Shown here in pieces: positions 23,636 through 36,020 of a DNA stretch of 64,000 nt. The translations under genes were made by a program, and so were the position numbers. The notes under the pieces were generated by a model, which saw nothing but the letters and a program-made list of their open reading frames with translations, was not told where the DNA came from and made no database searches. This DNA is from Kuschelorhynchus macadamiae (taxonomy: Eukaryota > Arthropoda > Insecta > Coleoptera > Curculionidae). How positions within the stretch are numbered: position 1 is the stretch's first letter; the number at the start of each line of letters is the position of its first letter. Location of the stretch: contig JAUTXW010002359.1 of assembly GCA_030620095.1 (NCBI GenBank), forward strand, positions 3,391,501 to 3,455,500, read 5' to 3'.

Positions 23636-26600
23636 GATACCCACCCACAGGGTTTATTAATAAAGAGAAGAAATGTAAAGGGCATGGCTCAAATTATACG
23701 TATTTTGGTTTCCGTAAAACTTCCTTTAATGTTTCAGTATATTGTTGTATATTGACACCATAAGGAATTTTTTTTGCCATTGTCTAATACCTTGCAAACT
23801 ACAAGGGACAATCGAAGGCTTAAACCTTCATATTTTAATTTTTTTAATCCTATTTGAATATAAAATATTTGATCGTAAGACCTAAAATTATATTCTAAGA
23901 TATCATACACATTTATACATAATGACGCATTAATGCCCAGATACCAAAAAAAAAAACTCCCATTCTTCAATAAGTTATTAGTTGCACTAGTTTATACAGT
24001 GAAATCAAAACAACAAACAAAAATAGGCGTTTGATGTTTCTTAATTGACCTCAAGAGGGCGCAGTTGCAAGCGCGTGAACAATAACTTTTAAAAATTGTA
24101 CAAAACACTATCAAAACTGAATATACCTTTTGTTACCTCATTGGAAAGGTGAGTTAATTTTCTATCACTTGGTTGTCAACTTATTGTGATATCACTCCTA
24201 ATGAGGATGGGGAAATTGAGTTTTAAAAGATTTTAATCTCCCGTTTAAATTTTAAGGCTTTTTTTAGGATTCAGATCGAGTGACACTTACTAGTTTCTCA
24301 TAAAACGGTTAAATGGCGTTGTTTGTAACAAATACAGTTTTTTCCAATAATGATAAAATTTTTAAATGGAAGGTTACAATTCTACAAGTTAGGAGGAATA
24401 ATAAAAATACGAAGTTTTGGCGAAAACCGCACATGGAAATCTTTATTAGGTTTTAAGCTATTGCCAAATAACGAGTATATCGAAATGAATATAAAATCTC
24501 CAGGCGCATCCCTAGACCCGTACTGTTAGGAGAAGAAACAAAAGGAAAATCCAACTGACTAAAAAAAAAAAACAAAAAAAGGGCGTTTCTTTTGTATGAC
24601 AGTATTTTCTGAATGTCGGTAAATGTATCTCGTACTTAGCCAACTTGCCATCTAATAGCCAACTCAACCACAATTTAGCCAACTGGTCAAGATATACAAT
24701 ATCCGTTAGTGACGCCCCTGAAAATCTCAATTCCGCAATAAAGTGACACGTCGATTTGAGTCTTTAAGAGAAATCTCATTAGTTTAACGAACGAGAGAGC
24801 CAAAAGATCAGCCAAATACAAGATATCGCTGTATAATATTTTTTTTAAGAAGCTAACATGAAGAACTTCCGAAAAATGGATATTGAACACCCTTAACTGA
24901 ACAATCTATATAATCATAGTACTAGACACCTGCCCAAATATTGTTTTTTTTAAGTTAGGGAAAGTCTTTTCATTGGATGTAGGATACTGACTTATTAATT
25001 AAAATTAGCCAGTTTTATGGATTTTTATTATGCCATCTAATTCGTTTATTGATGTTGGAGTGTGAACTCTATTATTAATAATAAAACTTATATTGATCAA
25101 GAATAATTAATGTTTTACTTTAAAGTCACAAAAATGGCAAAGAATTACTGGGGTAATAAAATAGTCGTGATCGTCCCCACATGGATATATTCAGTTTCGA
25201 AAAAAAAGCAATATGTCCAAATACGCAGCTATGTTTAAGTTCTTCTGTTATCGACTTTATTTTGCCAATGCAATGAAATTGATGGTAAACAGCTTTTTTT
25301 AAAAATTGAACAATTTAAGTTTTAATATTATTAAAAACACCATACACGATATATTAAACATCAAAGCGGACTAAATATCAAAATAGGAGTGCTTGAACGA
25401 TTAGATGACAAACTAAAATAACAATCTAAGAACAACATCACATTAAAAAGCATCAGGTATTAAAAATACTTTCAAGTTTAATTTTTTGGTTTCTCTGTTA
25501 CGATTTTTTTTTTCTAATCTCTAATTAGCTTGATAGCATATATTTATTTTACTGCCTAACGTTTTTATTATAGTAAGCAATAATGTGCACTAATTATAAT
25601 GATTCAACCTCAATATATTTAAAACCTATCTGAGTCTATTTGATACGGCCCAGAGATGATCAACTTTATAATAAAATAGGTTTAAAGGGAATTTGCGATG
25701 CCTGAAATATGCATGTGCAAAAATTAAAATACTAAAAATATATAACTTTGGCTATCGATTTGTGACTCACCCTGTAGTTTGCGAGGTATGGTGTATTTCC
25801 TTACAGTTGCGACAATAAGATACTAAAATATTAAGGGAAGTATCAGGAACCACAAATACGTTTAATTTGTGCCGTGTGCTTTGAATAATTTGAGGACCCC
25901 CAGAAACCTTTAAGGCAAATCCCAATCACAAACCAAATAAAAAAAATATAAAAGAAGCAGATCTTAAATTTTTGTTATTATATCGAGCTAAACATCTGAT
26001 TTCATATTAAATCCAAGAATAACGTTTTCCTTTTGTTGTAGAGCAACATGAATGTGATACTTGAGATGCTGCAAATATTTGAGCTTTATCGCAGCCAAAG
26101 GTTACTCGGGATCTACAACTAAAGGGTATCGGTAAAACAAATTTTTTGAAAAAAAGATATGCATGATAATATTAACAATTATTAAAAACCCATTTGAGAA
26201 TCACTTTTTTATTAAGACATTTAGATACCTAAATTACGGAAAAGTGCTTATTTCGATTGAACGCATCTTGTCATAAAGATGATATAACAAAATTCATAGG
26301 AAGGCACTCAATATACATTTTTGTCTTAACATAATGTTTAAATTTTTTTCCTAATAATTTACTTTTTGCAATTTTAAATTACATGTATATAGTAATGCTG
26401 CTCTATTAGTTTGGTATAAAATTTGTCGAAATATTTTGCATTAAAAATCAAAATATTCTCCTATAAAAATAACACACGAAATGTTTCGAGCGGGCCAGGC
26501 GACGTCACTGCAACAACACTTGCTCGCGCTTGCGCTAAACGGACGAAAATAAATCGCCGATGTAACTGTCGAGTATCCTGTGTGGTTTATGATTCTTGGA

Positions 26601-29600
26601 ACAAAGCCATAGGAGGAAGGATAAATACTGGCTAACATTTGCATTAGACAGTTGAATTATATTAATTGACAGGGTTCAAGTACAACTACCAGTTACTTGA
26701 TACCTCAAATTCTATTCAAATGTATATGGTATGTTATGTGAGATTTGATAATAAAATTGTGTAGCGTGGTACAGATTTTAATTTGTTAAAATTTTCTTTT
26801 TTAAAGATATCAGAACGACCAAAAAATAAATTATATGGTTAGCAAGTTTAAAGCAACATTAAAAAATATTTAAAAAATGTAAATTCCCAAAGATTAATAT
26901 ATTTGATCTTTATCTTTATTTTTGATATCTTTAAAAATAAACGAGAAAATCCAGAAGAAATTCGTCATAACAGAAATGCACTGAAAAATGAAAGACATTC
27001 CTTGTTACACACATTGGTTTAATTGCGCAGATTTTCTTTATTTTTTTGTATATTTTTTAAGATAAATGTTTATTTATTTGACAACTGACACACACTTTTT
27101 TATATTTTTGTAATTATAGGAAACAATTGGTAACTAGGAATACAATTGGTTTTCTAAATAATCTTTGATATCTTGATTATGGCACTTGATGTATCAAACT
27201 ACCCTGGAACCCATGTCTAAAGGTTTTCCTCCCATAGTCCTTTTTAAATAGAATCTAAATTTTATAGTGTGAATTGCTGTTCTTATTTATTTTTCCTTGG
27301 TAATAGGGGTTCGTTAGTTTATTAGGGAGATCCAAAAAATTGTTCTGAGAAACCCAGGGTTCAAAATTAGCTGATTAACCCGTTCAATCTGGGTCATTTT
27401 GAATTAATTTTCACCAGCTACTTTTAGAATATATCTTAGAAACAAAAAATATCTTTTTTTTTTATTTCACAAAAATCGATTATAGAAACAATGCATCGAC
27501 GCTTGCGGTATGTGGATACCTATAATTTTTTGCAAACGTGTCTGTATTTTAGCTCGTTTGAGAAAATTGAATTTATGCAAAGCACCAAAGTAACGAGAAG
27601 TATTTCTGCATAGAGTAAATGATAATTGTGTGAATTCGTAACGGACTTGAAAGCCAGCGCCATTTATACGATTCCGGCAAAGAAATGTCAATTTTCTGAA
27701 TTCTATATATATCTGTTTTATGTAAATTGGTTCAATTTAGAATTCCTTTTTAATTCACAATTAGACGGAACAACTATTTTTGAATTAAGTGTTAACCAGT
27801 TTTTAATATTAAGTTGAAAATAAAATACGTATCCAGATATTAGCAATCGACAAAAAAAACATGTTTTTTATTCTATCTTTGAAGAAAATTACGTGTTGTA
27901 TAGTCTGATAACAAAAAATTAAATTATTAATTGAAATAAGGGTGTTCGTATTAAAATCACCATATAAAAATTGTAAATAAAGTTTTCGTACACTTAACGC
28001 TTAAATTTTGTAGAGAAAACGCTATTTTGGAAATTGAAACTTGACGTTAAAATTGTTAAGCTCGTAATTTTCTTCAGGTGTATCAGTCATATAACTTCTT
28101 AATAATTATGTCTATATTACTTCATGTCTAAGCCACTTTCAGTCAGTATTGCCAAGTCGGCTTATTGATTCGCAGATTTTATTGCATTAACCTTGACATA
28201 ATAATAATCTAACCTGTGCCTTCATTTGTGTCTAAATCGAACCAGTTTTTCTTTGCACCATCATTCAGTACATTTTAAGTTGATGTAAAATTCCGAAATT
28301 ATTTGGTCATAACATTAATATCTATGGATATGAACTATGTTTGATAAAATATACTATAAAATAAGCAGCATTCAAAAATTCAGAATTATAGGGAGTGTTT
28401 AATATCTAAATTTTTTTTTTAGTCACAACTTTGTATAAATATAAGAATCTGAAATATATTTTTATATTTGACTTTTCTTATTTAAATTTGTATCAAATCA
28501 GTATCATCGGGGTGAGGGGGAGGCGTTCAAATTATAATGATGTAGCCTGTATTTTACTGTATGTTCGAAAATCTAAGAAATGCTTACTGAGAAAAATGAA
28601 GAGACAAAAGTATATATTTTAAATACTGTGCTAACATAACTGAATTTTTCTTTAGTTCAGTTTATCATAAGAACTCGAAATTGACTTATAAAAAAGATTA
28701 TTGAAAAAGATAAAATATAGGTTTTTAAATCTACAATCAAAGATAATTATATATTAATAACCATGATAATAATATTTTTAGATTAAAAATATCGGAAATT
28801 AATATTTGGGCAATTGACTACTAGGCAATTGCCCTACATTCTAGTCAGATGTTTGCTATATTAAAAATATAGAAGTTGTTGATTTTTAGATTTGTTCACT
28901 GGAGAAGAAACTATTCCACTAATACTGTTTATTTAAACTTTTGCAAAAATTGGTGGGAGTAGAGATTATGCATAAATATATCAATGAACAAACAAGTATT
29001 AACCATAGTAAAAAATTAAAAGGAAGCCAATAGCTTAACTCGCTTTGAAAGTTAAAATACTTATTTTTGATTACTTATTTTAAAGCCAAAGTAAAACACG
29101 ATGTCTGACTGAAAGTTTTATGGTAAGAGTATTTAACTTAGGTTCTTCAAAAATGATCATTTTGTCGAATATGATTTAATTTTTTAACACAAAGTATATT
29201 CAATTAGATTTTTACAACTAAAAAAAAATTTCTTTGAATTTTAAGAACTTCATAAAAGCAAAAACTATTTTTAACTGAACATAGTTTTTATAAATTTATT
29301 CTATTGTGGCAAATTAGGAAATAAATAAAAAAGCTCAAATATGATTGATAGCGTGAAATGTGATTTTCAAAATAATAAAAAGCACAGCATATGGGACATC
29401 TTTTAATTATAAATTATTTCATTTGTGCACATGTGTTTGTTTGTCGTTCGATGTTTATAGAACTGTGTAAATATGACCATCAAAGCTCGAGATAATTGTG
29501 TTTAATATATTTCGCTCAGCTCTGGAAAATGGTCCAAAATTAACTGGTTAATTTAGTGTAATTTGGCGTTTAATAAATTATTACTGAATTCATTTTTAAT

Positions 29601-29934
29601 AAACTAATACCGCTATCTAGATTTATATTATGCAGTAGGCTATGAAAATAGAACCTGCAACGTTCAAATGTAATCAGAATTATCAGGTTTTCAAATATAC
29701 ACACAAAATATAGAATGAAAGCAATTTAAACGTTTAAATGTAAGTCTGGCAAGAGATAATTATATTATATAGATAACAATTATACAAATTCTCCGTCAGT
29801 AAAATTTAGGAAAGTACGAATATTGTGTACTAATATTTTTAGAGAGAAGAAAATTTTTTTACAGATAGATTGGGAAACGTCGTGGCAACTGACTAATTAA
29901 GAAGACAAATGAAAAACTCCAAGATGAGACATAG
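23636..29934. other. Long gene-poor AT-rich stretch
   Basis: I read both strands and found no exon with convincing splice sites, no transposase and no RT. Small ORFs (23734-23970, 24512-24730, 26423-26635, 27467-27691, 27626-27817, 28431-28622) have no recognisable motif. Only the GC-rich patch at 26481-26640 differs from the background. It could be a long intron or intergenic DNA. Confidence 0.5.
26481..26640. other. Isolated GC/CpG-rich patch
   Basis: The segment contains GAGCGGGCCAGGCGACGTCA, a CRE-like GACGTCA, and several CpG-dense words (CTCGCGCTTGCGC), in DNA that is otherwise extremely AT-rich. It could be a promoter or first exon, or an internal piece of an unrecognised mobile element. 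Both strands carry short ORFs without known domains. Confidence 0.3.
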
Positions 29935-30118
29935 ATTGGGAGCCTGACAAGGGCAGCACTTAGGCTCACTGGGGCCCATTGCTATCCCCCCAAGTAGGCG
30001 TGTCAGGCCAAGAGATCGCTCCTTTTTGGAAAGGAAAGGACCCTTTCAGGTCGTGCACGTCCCACAAGCTCGGATTCCACGTAGGTGCCATCGAAGCAAA
30101 GCAGTCTGGGGTCGACTA
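29935..30118. other. GC-rich segment abutting the inverted element
   Basis: About 180 bp with words such as CACTGGGGCCCATTGC and AGGTCGTGCACGTCCCACAA. No tRNA-type A/B boxes could be placed and no frame gives a known domain. It ends a few bases before the inverted hammerhead-bearing element begins, so it may belong to it or to its target. Confidence 0.35.
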
Positions 30119-30195
30119 AAAAAAACTCCAGGATAGTGGGGATACAGTTTGTATATATAAAAGGCCAAACAAAGAAGTTGAACCCTTTATTGTTT

Positions 30196-30236
30196 AGACA
30201 AGCTTTCGGGATTAATTTTATCCCTTTCTCAGGAGT
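30196..30236 (-). ncRNA. Hammerhead-like motif, element C left end (mutated)
   Basis: On the minus strand, CUGAGAA (expected CUGANGA; 30226-30232) is followed by helix II strands GGGA and UCCC around an A-rich loop. An intact GAAA follows (30204-30207), then palindrome AGCU and U as the cleavage base. Helix I no longer pairs (ACUC against GUCU). Probably inactive. Confidence 0.45.
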
Positions 30237-31450
30237 TTTCTATGAAAAATTTTAAAAGAAACAAATTAGGAACGAACTAATTAATTCTAATAAGAATAAA
30301 CTCACCAATGTGGGTTTTTCTTTAAAACAGTAACATTAACATTCATCCATGAAGGCGACAAACACAAACAGAGAGATCAATCCTCCGAGCCCAATACCTT
30401 CTCAATCTATTACTAACACGTCTTTAGGCTTATCCAGGCAATTTTCAGTCATTGGGGACAGGGACCAACAGGTTTTTGTTTTTTTTCTTGTACAAATATT
30501 GAAAGCTTAAATATTTTCAAAAATACAAAAGTCAGAATAGCGAGAAAACCACAAAAATACTCTAGCTCTCCTTTTCACAAGAGAGGGAAGAGGCATTGCG
30601 TGAACATTTTATTAAAAAAAGCTTATATTTTGGACAAAGGTTCCTCTCATTATAAACGCACTTTCTTAGAAAGGGTATGCATAAACTTTCAAGATCAGAG
30701 AAAAACAGTCAAAACTAGGACTTCAGTTCCATATACAGCTAAATTTTAACATTACATAAAAATAAATTTCAATGTCTGGACGCTTCGGACCTCAATAAGT
30801 AATTTATAACACCTCCCCCTTTGTTTTCTCTCCTCTCTTGATTTTTGCTTCGCTATTGTTTTAATGATTGATTGTTTTCTAACTATTACAGGGGCAATTC
30901 TCATATCTTTAAGGTGTCCTGACCTTTTACGTTTATCCGCCCAACTAATTATTATTATGTAATAAATATATCGGTAGGTACATATTTTTGTAAAGTTGGT
31001 TGAATTAGGTCGGACACTACCGTAAGATAGGCAACCTGTCATAGTTCTGTGTTGTGCGTCTTTAGACTATTATCATATATACTTTCTGTATTTCTTTCCT
31101 CATGTTCAATTAATATTTCTGCCTCTTACGTCGCCCCCTCCATATTCATGTTCTGAAATTCTCTAGAAACGGGTTCACCACGAAACAAAGTGAAGTCCTA
31201 TTATGTACATCTTTTCAAAAGTTTTTATTTTTTAATTTTCACGATAAAATGTAAAATATGTATTTTTAAAAATATGTATTTTACAAATTATAATGTTTAC
31301 ATTAACAGAATGATGGTTGGTTGCAATTAAATGTGTGTCACCTTCATGGCATGTTATTGTTTTAAAGCAAACCCACATTGCTGAGTTTATACTTATTAGA
31401 ATTAATTAGTTTGTTTCTAACTTGTTTCTTCTAATTTTTTTTTGCAGAAA

Positions 31451-31491
31451 AGTCCTGAGGAAGGGACAAAATTAATCCCAAAAGCTTGACT
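31451..31491 (+). ncRNA. Hammerhead-like motif, element C right end (mutated)
   Basis: AGUC (31451-31454) precedes CUGAGGA (31455-31461). Helix II is GGGA (31463-31466) with UCCC (31476-31479). The GAAA box reads AAAA (31480-31483). Palindrome AGCU follows (31483-31486), then U31487, then GACU (31488-31491), which pairs fully with AGUC as a 4-bp helix I. One extra base lies between CUGAGGA and helix II, as in the PLE motifs. Loss of the conserved G of GAAA predicts no cleavage. Confidence 0.5.
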
Positions 31492-31565
31492 AAACAACGG
31501 TAGGGTTCCACGCCTTTATTTGGTCTTTTGTATATACAGACTGCATCCCCATTAACTTGGAGTCC

Positions 31566-33055
31566 GTTTGTCCTTTTTCGCGTCCGAATGGAAATTGAAG
31601 TAACCGTGAAGTTTCCTATTATACTACCCCCCAGAGCCAAAGGCTCTATCTGAGAGGTTTTTCTTCATTATTTATATTTTCCGAATGTTATTCAACTAAT
31701 TTCGGTTGATTTTTTATGGGTTTTGGGTATATCGATAATTGTCCTACTACTGTTAAATGTTTTAATGATTCGCCCCATTTATCTAATTAAATCGCCCTGT
31801 TTTTCAATTATATGGTTTTTCGTGCTCACTATTGAGAAACTCATTACTGCCTTCGAAGTTTATTTCGTGTTCGGTTTCCTGTCAGTATAGGAATACAGGC
31901 GATATAGTTTGTTTATTTCTGATATTGGGTTTATGCTCTTTACTCTTGCTGACATGCACTTGCTAGTTTACTCAATTTACGGCTTTTCACAGTCCCGGCA
32001 TTCTATATACTCCGTGCTTTTAAAAGTTAATTTTGTCTTTTAGGTTTCCAACTGGGTTACCTATGGATGTGCCATATGTATTGTTTGTATGTTGCGTTTT
32101 TCAAGAATTCTTCCATTCTATCCGTGATGCCTTTTAGACATAGTAATGCTACTTGGTTACTCCCATTTCATAATTTTTGGAGTTTGAAAATCACGTTTAT
32201 TAACAGTACTCTCTGTGGTATTTTTGTATATTCGCTTATGTTTAATAATCTAATTTTTCTAGTCACAATCTTATGTACTTTGTTGCTTTTTTTAACTCTT
32301 GTATAAATCGTGTCCTGGAATGAATTAAATTTACGGGAATCAGAAAGTTGTCATTGTCTGTATGAACATGTTGCCATCTAATAAATATTCAGTCACAAAA
32401 CAAAATTATCTATATAAAGTATTATCTTTAAAAATAATCGAGTAATTTGACCAACACTTTGTCGTAAAAGGTAATGTGTTAAAACGAGAGAGAACATTTT
32501 AACTTAATGTAAGGTCAATAGAAATGTATTTTATGGCAGGTGTTTGTCAACTCTGGCGGTTGTCTTTAAATGTCACGCAATTATAATCGGCAAGAAGAAA
32601 CCCATTAAATGAGACACTATCATAGAGTGATAGTATATAGAGGACGTCATGCCATGTCCCTGATCATGAAAACGATTTATTTTAGTATAAGCTAATGAGT
32701 TTTTTAACTTAAAAACAATAACAAAATATACCAGTTGGTTCGAAAGTTAGAGTTGAAATGTTACTTCAATAGGTAGTATCTCCATTAAGGAGCATTTTAG
32801 GAACATATTTTTAGAAGAAACACTATTTCGTTATTTTCCACACACTGCGAATAGTTGGCCACATAATTACCGGACATTCTGTATAGCGTGTTTTTTTTTT
32901 AAATCAAATTAGTACTAAAACAATACATTTGTGGCCGCCTATATATACAAATATACAGCTACCAAAAAACATTCTTTAAACCAAGAATTCTCTATTTTAA
33001 AAGTTTTTTTTTATATTATTCACACGCACTGATATTTTGTGTACGCTTCTGTTAT
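31566..33055. other. Non-coding DNA
   Basis: No exon or repeat recognised. The ORF at 32067-32306 (+) is hydrophobic by composition only (T-rich) and has no start or splice support. Confidence 0.45.
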
Positions 33056-33440
33056 GCCCTAGAGTCGGTGTGTTAGGATATTTTTGCGTCTCCATCGATA
33101 GTCGTCTATTTGAACTGACATGTCGTCTATAGCGACTCTCCGGTAGCAATAGCGACTGACTATCAGTGTCTTTATATTTAGCAATATCTCTTTTGCGAAG
33201 TAGAGTATAATAAAATAAGTTATGTCGTTGACACTCCCGCTTTCCTTTGAATCCTCCTGTACAAACTTTTGGTGAGTGAGGAGTGGCCGATAATGCCGGG
33301 CACTTGGCGAATTGAACCGGCAGGCGTGTAAAATAGATAGTATTAAAATTAGTGTGAACCTTCTTTCTACGGTAGTATAATGTTTACGAAAATAAACTGC
33401 GAGACAGACTAAATGAGCAAAAACGATTTTATTTGCACCC
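33056..33440 (-). pseudogene. Decayed partial duplicate of the exon at 34622-35519
   Basis: DNA at about 33059-33400 aligns with 35116-35440 with many substitutions. Shared blocks are ATATTTTTGCGTCTCCATCG, GCGACTCTCCGGTAGCAA, TAGCAATATCTCTTTTGCGA and GTGAACCTTC. At 33400-33430 it continues with a match to 35571-35605, which lies in the intron upstream of the real exon. About 125 bp that include the splice acceptor and the start of the exon are missing from the copy. On the minus strand ESGSVNDITYFI corresponds to ESGSANDISDFF in the real exon. After that the frame shifts. The copy cannot be spliced or translated as the original is. It is best explained as an old tandem duplication of gene plus intron, followed by deletion. 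Confidence 0.88.
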
Positions 33441-33537
33441 ACTTAAATAAAAAAAATCTATTAATGTTGAATCGTGCAAAAATGCACTTTCAACTAGAAC
33501 CAGTTTATCGGGTAGACAGAAGGACGATAGACTTTTT

Positions 33538-33903
33538 ATGTTAGTATCAACGTATACGAAAAAGAAAGAATGTACTTTCAGTGAGCTAATTTCATTAATT
33601 TTTTATTCATGGGGTAATTATGAGTTAATGTACCCTGGTGATGAAATTGTTGGCGAAAAATATCTTTACAGTCGACTTTTTATCATAGCAGACTATATAA
33701 AAAAGACTCCAGATACTCTTCAGGCAGTTTATGGAAACTTGATTCGCCGTTGTGAAGTTAGTGTAAAAATATTTTCGATATGTTTATGCTGTAAAATTAC
33801 AAACACTGTAAATATGTTTTCTATTAATTATTTTTTACTTATTCAAAAGTATTGGTTCGCTAAATTAAAAAGAAATACTAGGTTCAAGCCCATAAAACAA
33901 TAA
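33538..33903 (+). other. Unassigned open reading frame, 121 codons
   Basis: The peptide includes FSELISLIFYSWGNYELMYP, GDEIVGEKYLYSRLFIIADY and IKKTPDTLQAVYGNLIRRCE. These stretches look more protein-like than the surroundings. Possible acceptors (TTTATGTTAG ending at 33545, or ACTTTCAG ending near 33577) and a possible donor after CGTTGTGAA would allow an exon, but nothing downstream was found to join. I do not recognise the family. After RRCE the composition becomes low-complexity. Confidence 0.25.
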
Positions 33904-34492
33904 TAGTTACTATTCACTGGTTTTTTTAAATAATTTTGAGGCCTTTTTTTTCTGAATCGAATGCAATGATCTAATCTACTAAGCATTCAAAAACCATAAT
34001 TCTTAGAACACTTGAAGAGTACCTTATTTCAATGTTGCCAACATGTTACAAAATCATAAATTTGTAAATGATCATAATCCCATAAACCTTGAATGTTCAC
34101 CTTGTTTTAAATAAAACTTATTAGCTCTAAATAACCCGTACTTTTACCAGTTATAATATTAGCAGCGATTTCCTGTTTAAGCTATGTATATAGTCAGCAA
34201 GAAGAGACCCATTTATTGAAATAACATAATGTAGCGCGTCACTAAAAAAATGAAGTTTGAAAAATATAATCAAATTTACTGGTACTAAAAGCCGTTTGTC
34301 AAACCAAATACTATTTTAAAAGTATTTTTTTTGATAGAATCTATAGGCTCGAAATTATTTCATGTATAATTAAATTGGAACAGGGCCTAATAAAGAATGT
34401 ATTCTTATTGACGTGGAATATCATGTAACTACCTCGAGTTTTAAAACAGCAAAAATACTTACTAACTGTTACAATTACTTTAAACAAACGGC

Positions 34493-34498
34493 TTTATT
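34493..34498 (-). other. Candidate polyadenylation signal AATAAA
   Basis: On the minus strand AATAAA lies about 125 bases past the stop codon of the coiled-coil gene's last exon, at a typical distance. No experimental support is visible from sequence. Confidence 0.45.
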
Positions 34499-34621
34499 TC
34501 TAATTAGCTTTTTACCTTATAAAAGTTGCTTAACGTTTTATAGTAAGAAATGAATAAAAAAACACCAACACGTGTTTTAAAACACCTCATCTTAGCCTTA
34601 TAATGGAATGTGCACTTTTAC

Positions 34622-35519
34622 TTAATTATGCAAAACACTCGGGGAAAAATTCTTCGCCGTCGTTGGGCTGCGAGACATCAAATATTTGGTTAGTTCCTTT
34701 TCGAAATTCTTAAAATCAACCGAATTCTGAATCGAATTGGAATTTGGCGAATTAACTTGTTTATTCAAATTGCCGCTGCTCATTCCCGAAGGCGAGGTCG
34801 ATGCAGTACAGGGCGATACGTTGTCCCGCATCTGTTCCTGGCAAATACTGTCACATGTCTCTTTCATTTTAGTCAGTTGCTTTTGCAGGATTCTGTATTC
34901 CTCGAGAAATTTCTCTAACTGGGCAGCATGATAGTCGTAAGGATTTGATACCTCGGGCTTTTGCAGTCCCGCTTGGAACTGATGCTGCTGAGGCGACAAA
35001 CGGCTCTCCAGTCCTCTTATATCTAGTAGGGGAGTAGAATTTAGATTTATCAGCTTTTCGTCTCTAGTCAAATTTAACATACTACCGCTTCCTTGTTTTA
35101 CACTCCTACTACGTCCTAAAGTAGATGTGATAGAATATTTTTGCGTCTCCATCGATAGCCGTCTAGCCAAACTATCCGAGCTGCTGTCACTTCCGTAGCG
35201 ACTCTCCGGTAGCAAAGGTGACTGACTATCACTGCTTTTATACTTAGCAATATCTCTTTTGCGAGGTAGAGTACAAAAAAAGTCGCTTATGTCGTTGGCA
35301 CTCCCGCTTTCACTTTGAGTTCTGCTGCACACACTTTTAGCGAGCGAGGAATGGCCGATAACGTCAGGTACCTGGCGAACCGAACTGGCAGTCGTGTAGA
35401 TCGTGTTGAAATTAGGGTGAACCTTCCATGGTAGGATAGTTGCGTGAATTGTTGGAGTCTCGATCGTTGGTGATTTATATGTACCACACGTCAAACTGCA
35501 GGTCCTGTTGATGTTGTCT
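34622..35519 (-). CDS. Last exon of a Ser-rich coiled-coil protein (unidentified scaffold-type gene)
   Basis: A good acceptor (TTTATTTCTTTCTAG, read on the minus strand, ending at 35520) opens a frame of about 299 codons that stops with TAA at 34622-34624. The frame starts RDNINRTCSLTCGTYKSPTI. It is rich in Ser, Thr and Pro with likely phosphorylation-type clusters (SRYGSDSSSDSLARRLSMET; SITSTLGRSRSVKQGSGSML). Then comes a helical, coiled-coil-like segment (YDYHAAQLEKFLEEYRILQK continuing QLTKMKETCD), a Ser/Asn-rich linker and a final conserved-looking tail (FKNFEKELTKYLMSRS). The composition is well above background in G+C, and the ORF is intact over about 0.9 kb, so it is surely coding. 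No catalytic domain is present. It looks like the C-terminal tail of a cytoplasmic signalling or cytoskeletal adaptor. I do not recognise the gene. Upstream exons were not located. A decayed partial copy lies about 1.2 kb downstream (33056-33440). Confidence 0.85.
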
Positions 35520-36020
35520 CTAGAAAGAAATAAAATACTAAATACGCACACATACATAAATCATTGAATGGTTACGTATATAAACTGTGAGATAGATGAA
35601 ACAGATAATCTAAATTTTGAGTGAATGTTTTCATACTGAGTAGAGATATTATAGTAAGATTTACTTTTCGCAGATCCCTTGGAAATCTTATTTGGCTTAC
35701 GATTTAGTCTATTGTACAGGATGTAGAGTCAGCTCCTGAAATTTTTTAACCTGTATTATTTTAAGGTGTATGGTAAAATTTCTTACTAATGTGTGGGTGT
35801 GCGAAAATTGATTAAAGATTACTTAAATATATCTGCAGCACCAAATATGTTTTATTCTTATATGTGTCCAACTAACTTTACATTAATTTCTGGATACCCT
35901 GTATATTTTAGACATATCACCAGCAACAGAAAATAAAAACTCAGTGATTCATTCAAGTATAAAAAATATCAAACATTTTCAAAAAAAACTAATATTTTGA
36001 TAAAAATGAGCATTTTGAAA
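35520..36020. other. Intron upstream of the coiled-coil exon
   Basis: AT-rich with the acceptor at its left edge. No further exon was recognised. A short run near 35670-35700 could encode KISKGSAKSKS on the minus strand but lacks a clear exon structure. Confidence 0.45.

Larger units (their letters stand above)
30125..31565. mobile_element. Inverted retroelement pair C with hammerhead-like ends
   Basis: About 240 bp at 30125-30370 (minus) is repeated in inverted orientation at about 31330-31565 (plus). The shared text runs from CACCTTCATGG through AAACCCACATTG, TTATTAGAATTAATTAGTT, the hammerhead-like motif and GTTCCACGCCTTTATTTGG-like sequence to ACTCCA/TGGAGT at the outer ends. About 1 kb lies between the arms, with no RT or endonuclease motif that I can recognise. 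The minus-strand ORF at 30752-31042 has no known domain. The layout copies that of PLE-A and PLE-B here, but membership in the PLE class is inferred from the ends alone. Clear target duplications were not found. Confidence 0.65.

Noticed and set aside
29935..30118. tRNA-derived SINE
   Set aside because: No A-box/B-box pair with correct spacing and no poly-A or simple-repeat tail could be placed.
30752..31042. Protein gene inside element C
   Set aside because: The 96-codon frame has no domain, AT-driven composition at its ends, and no support from splice sites or similarity to the PLE proteins here.
34737..35487. Other-frame ORFs over the coiled-coil exon
   Set aside because: Shadows of the 299-codon exon, which has the acceptor and the biased composition.
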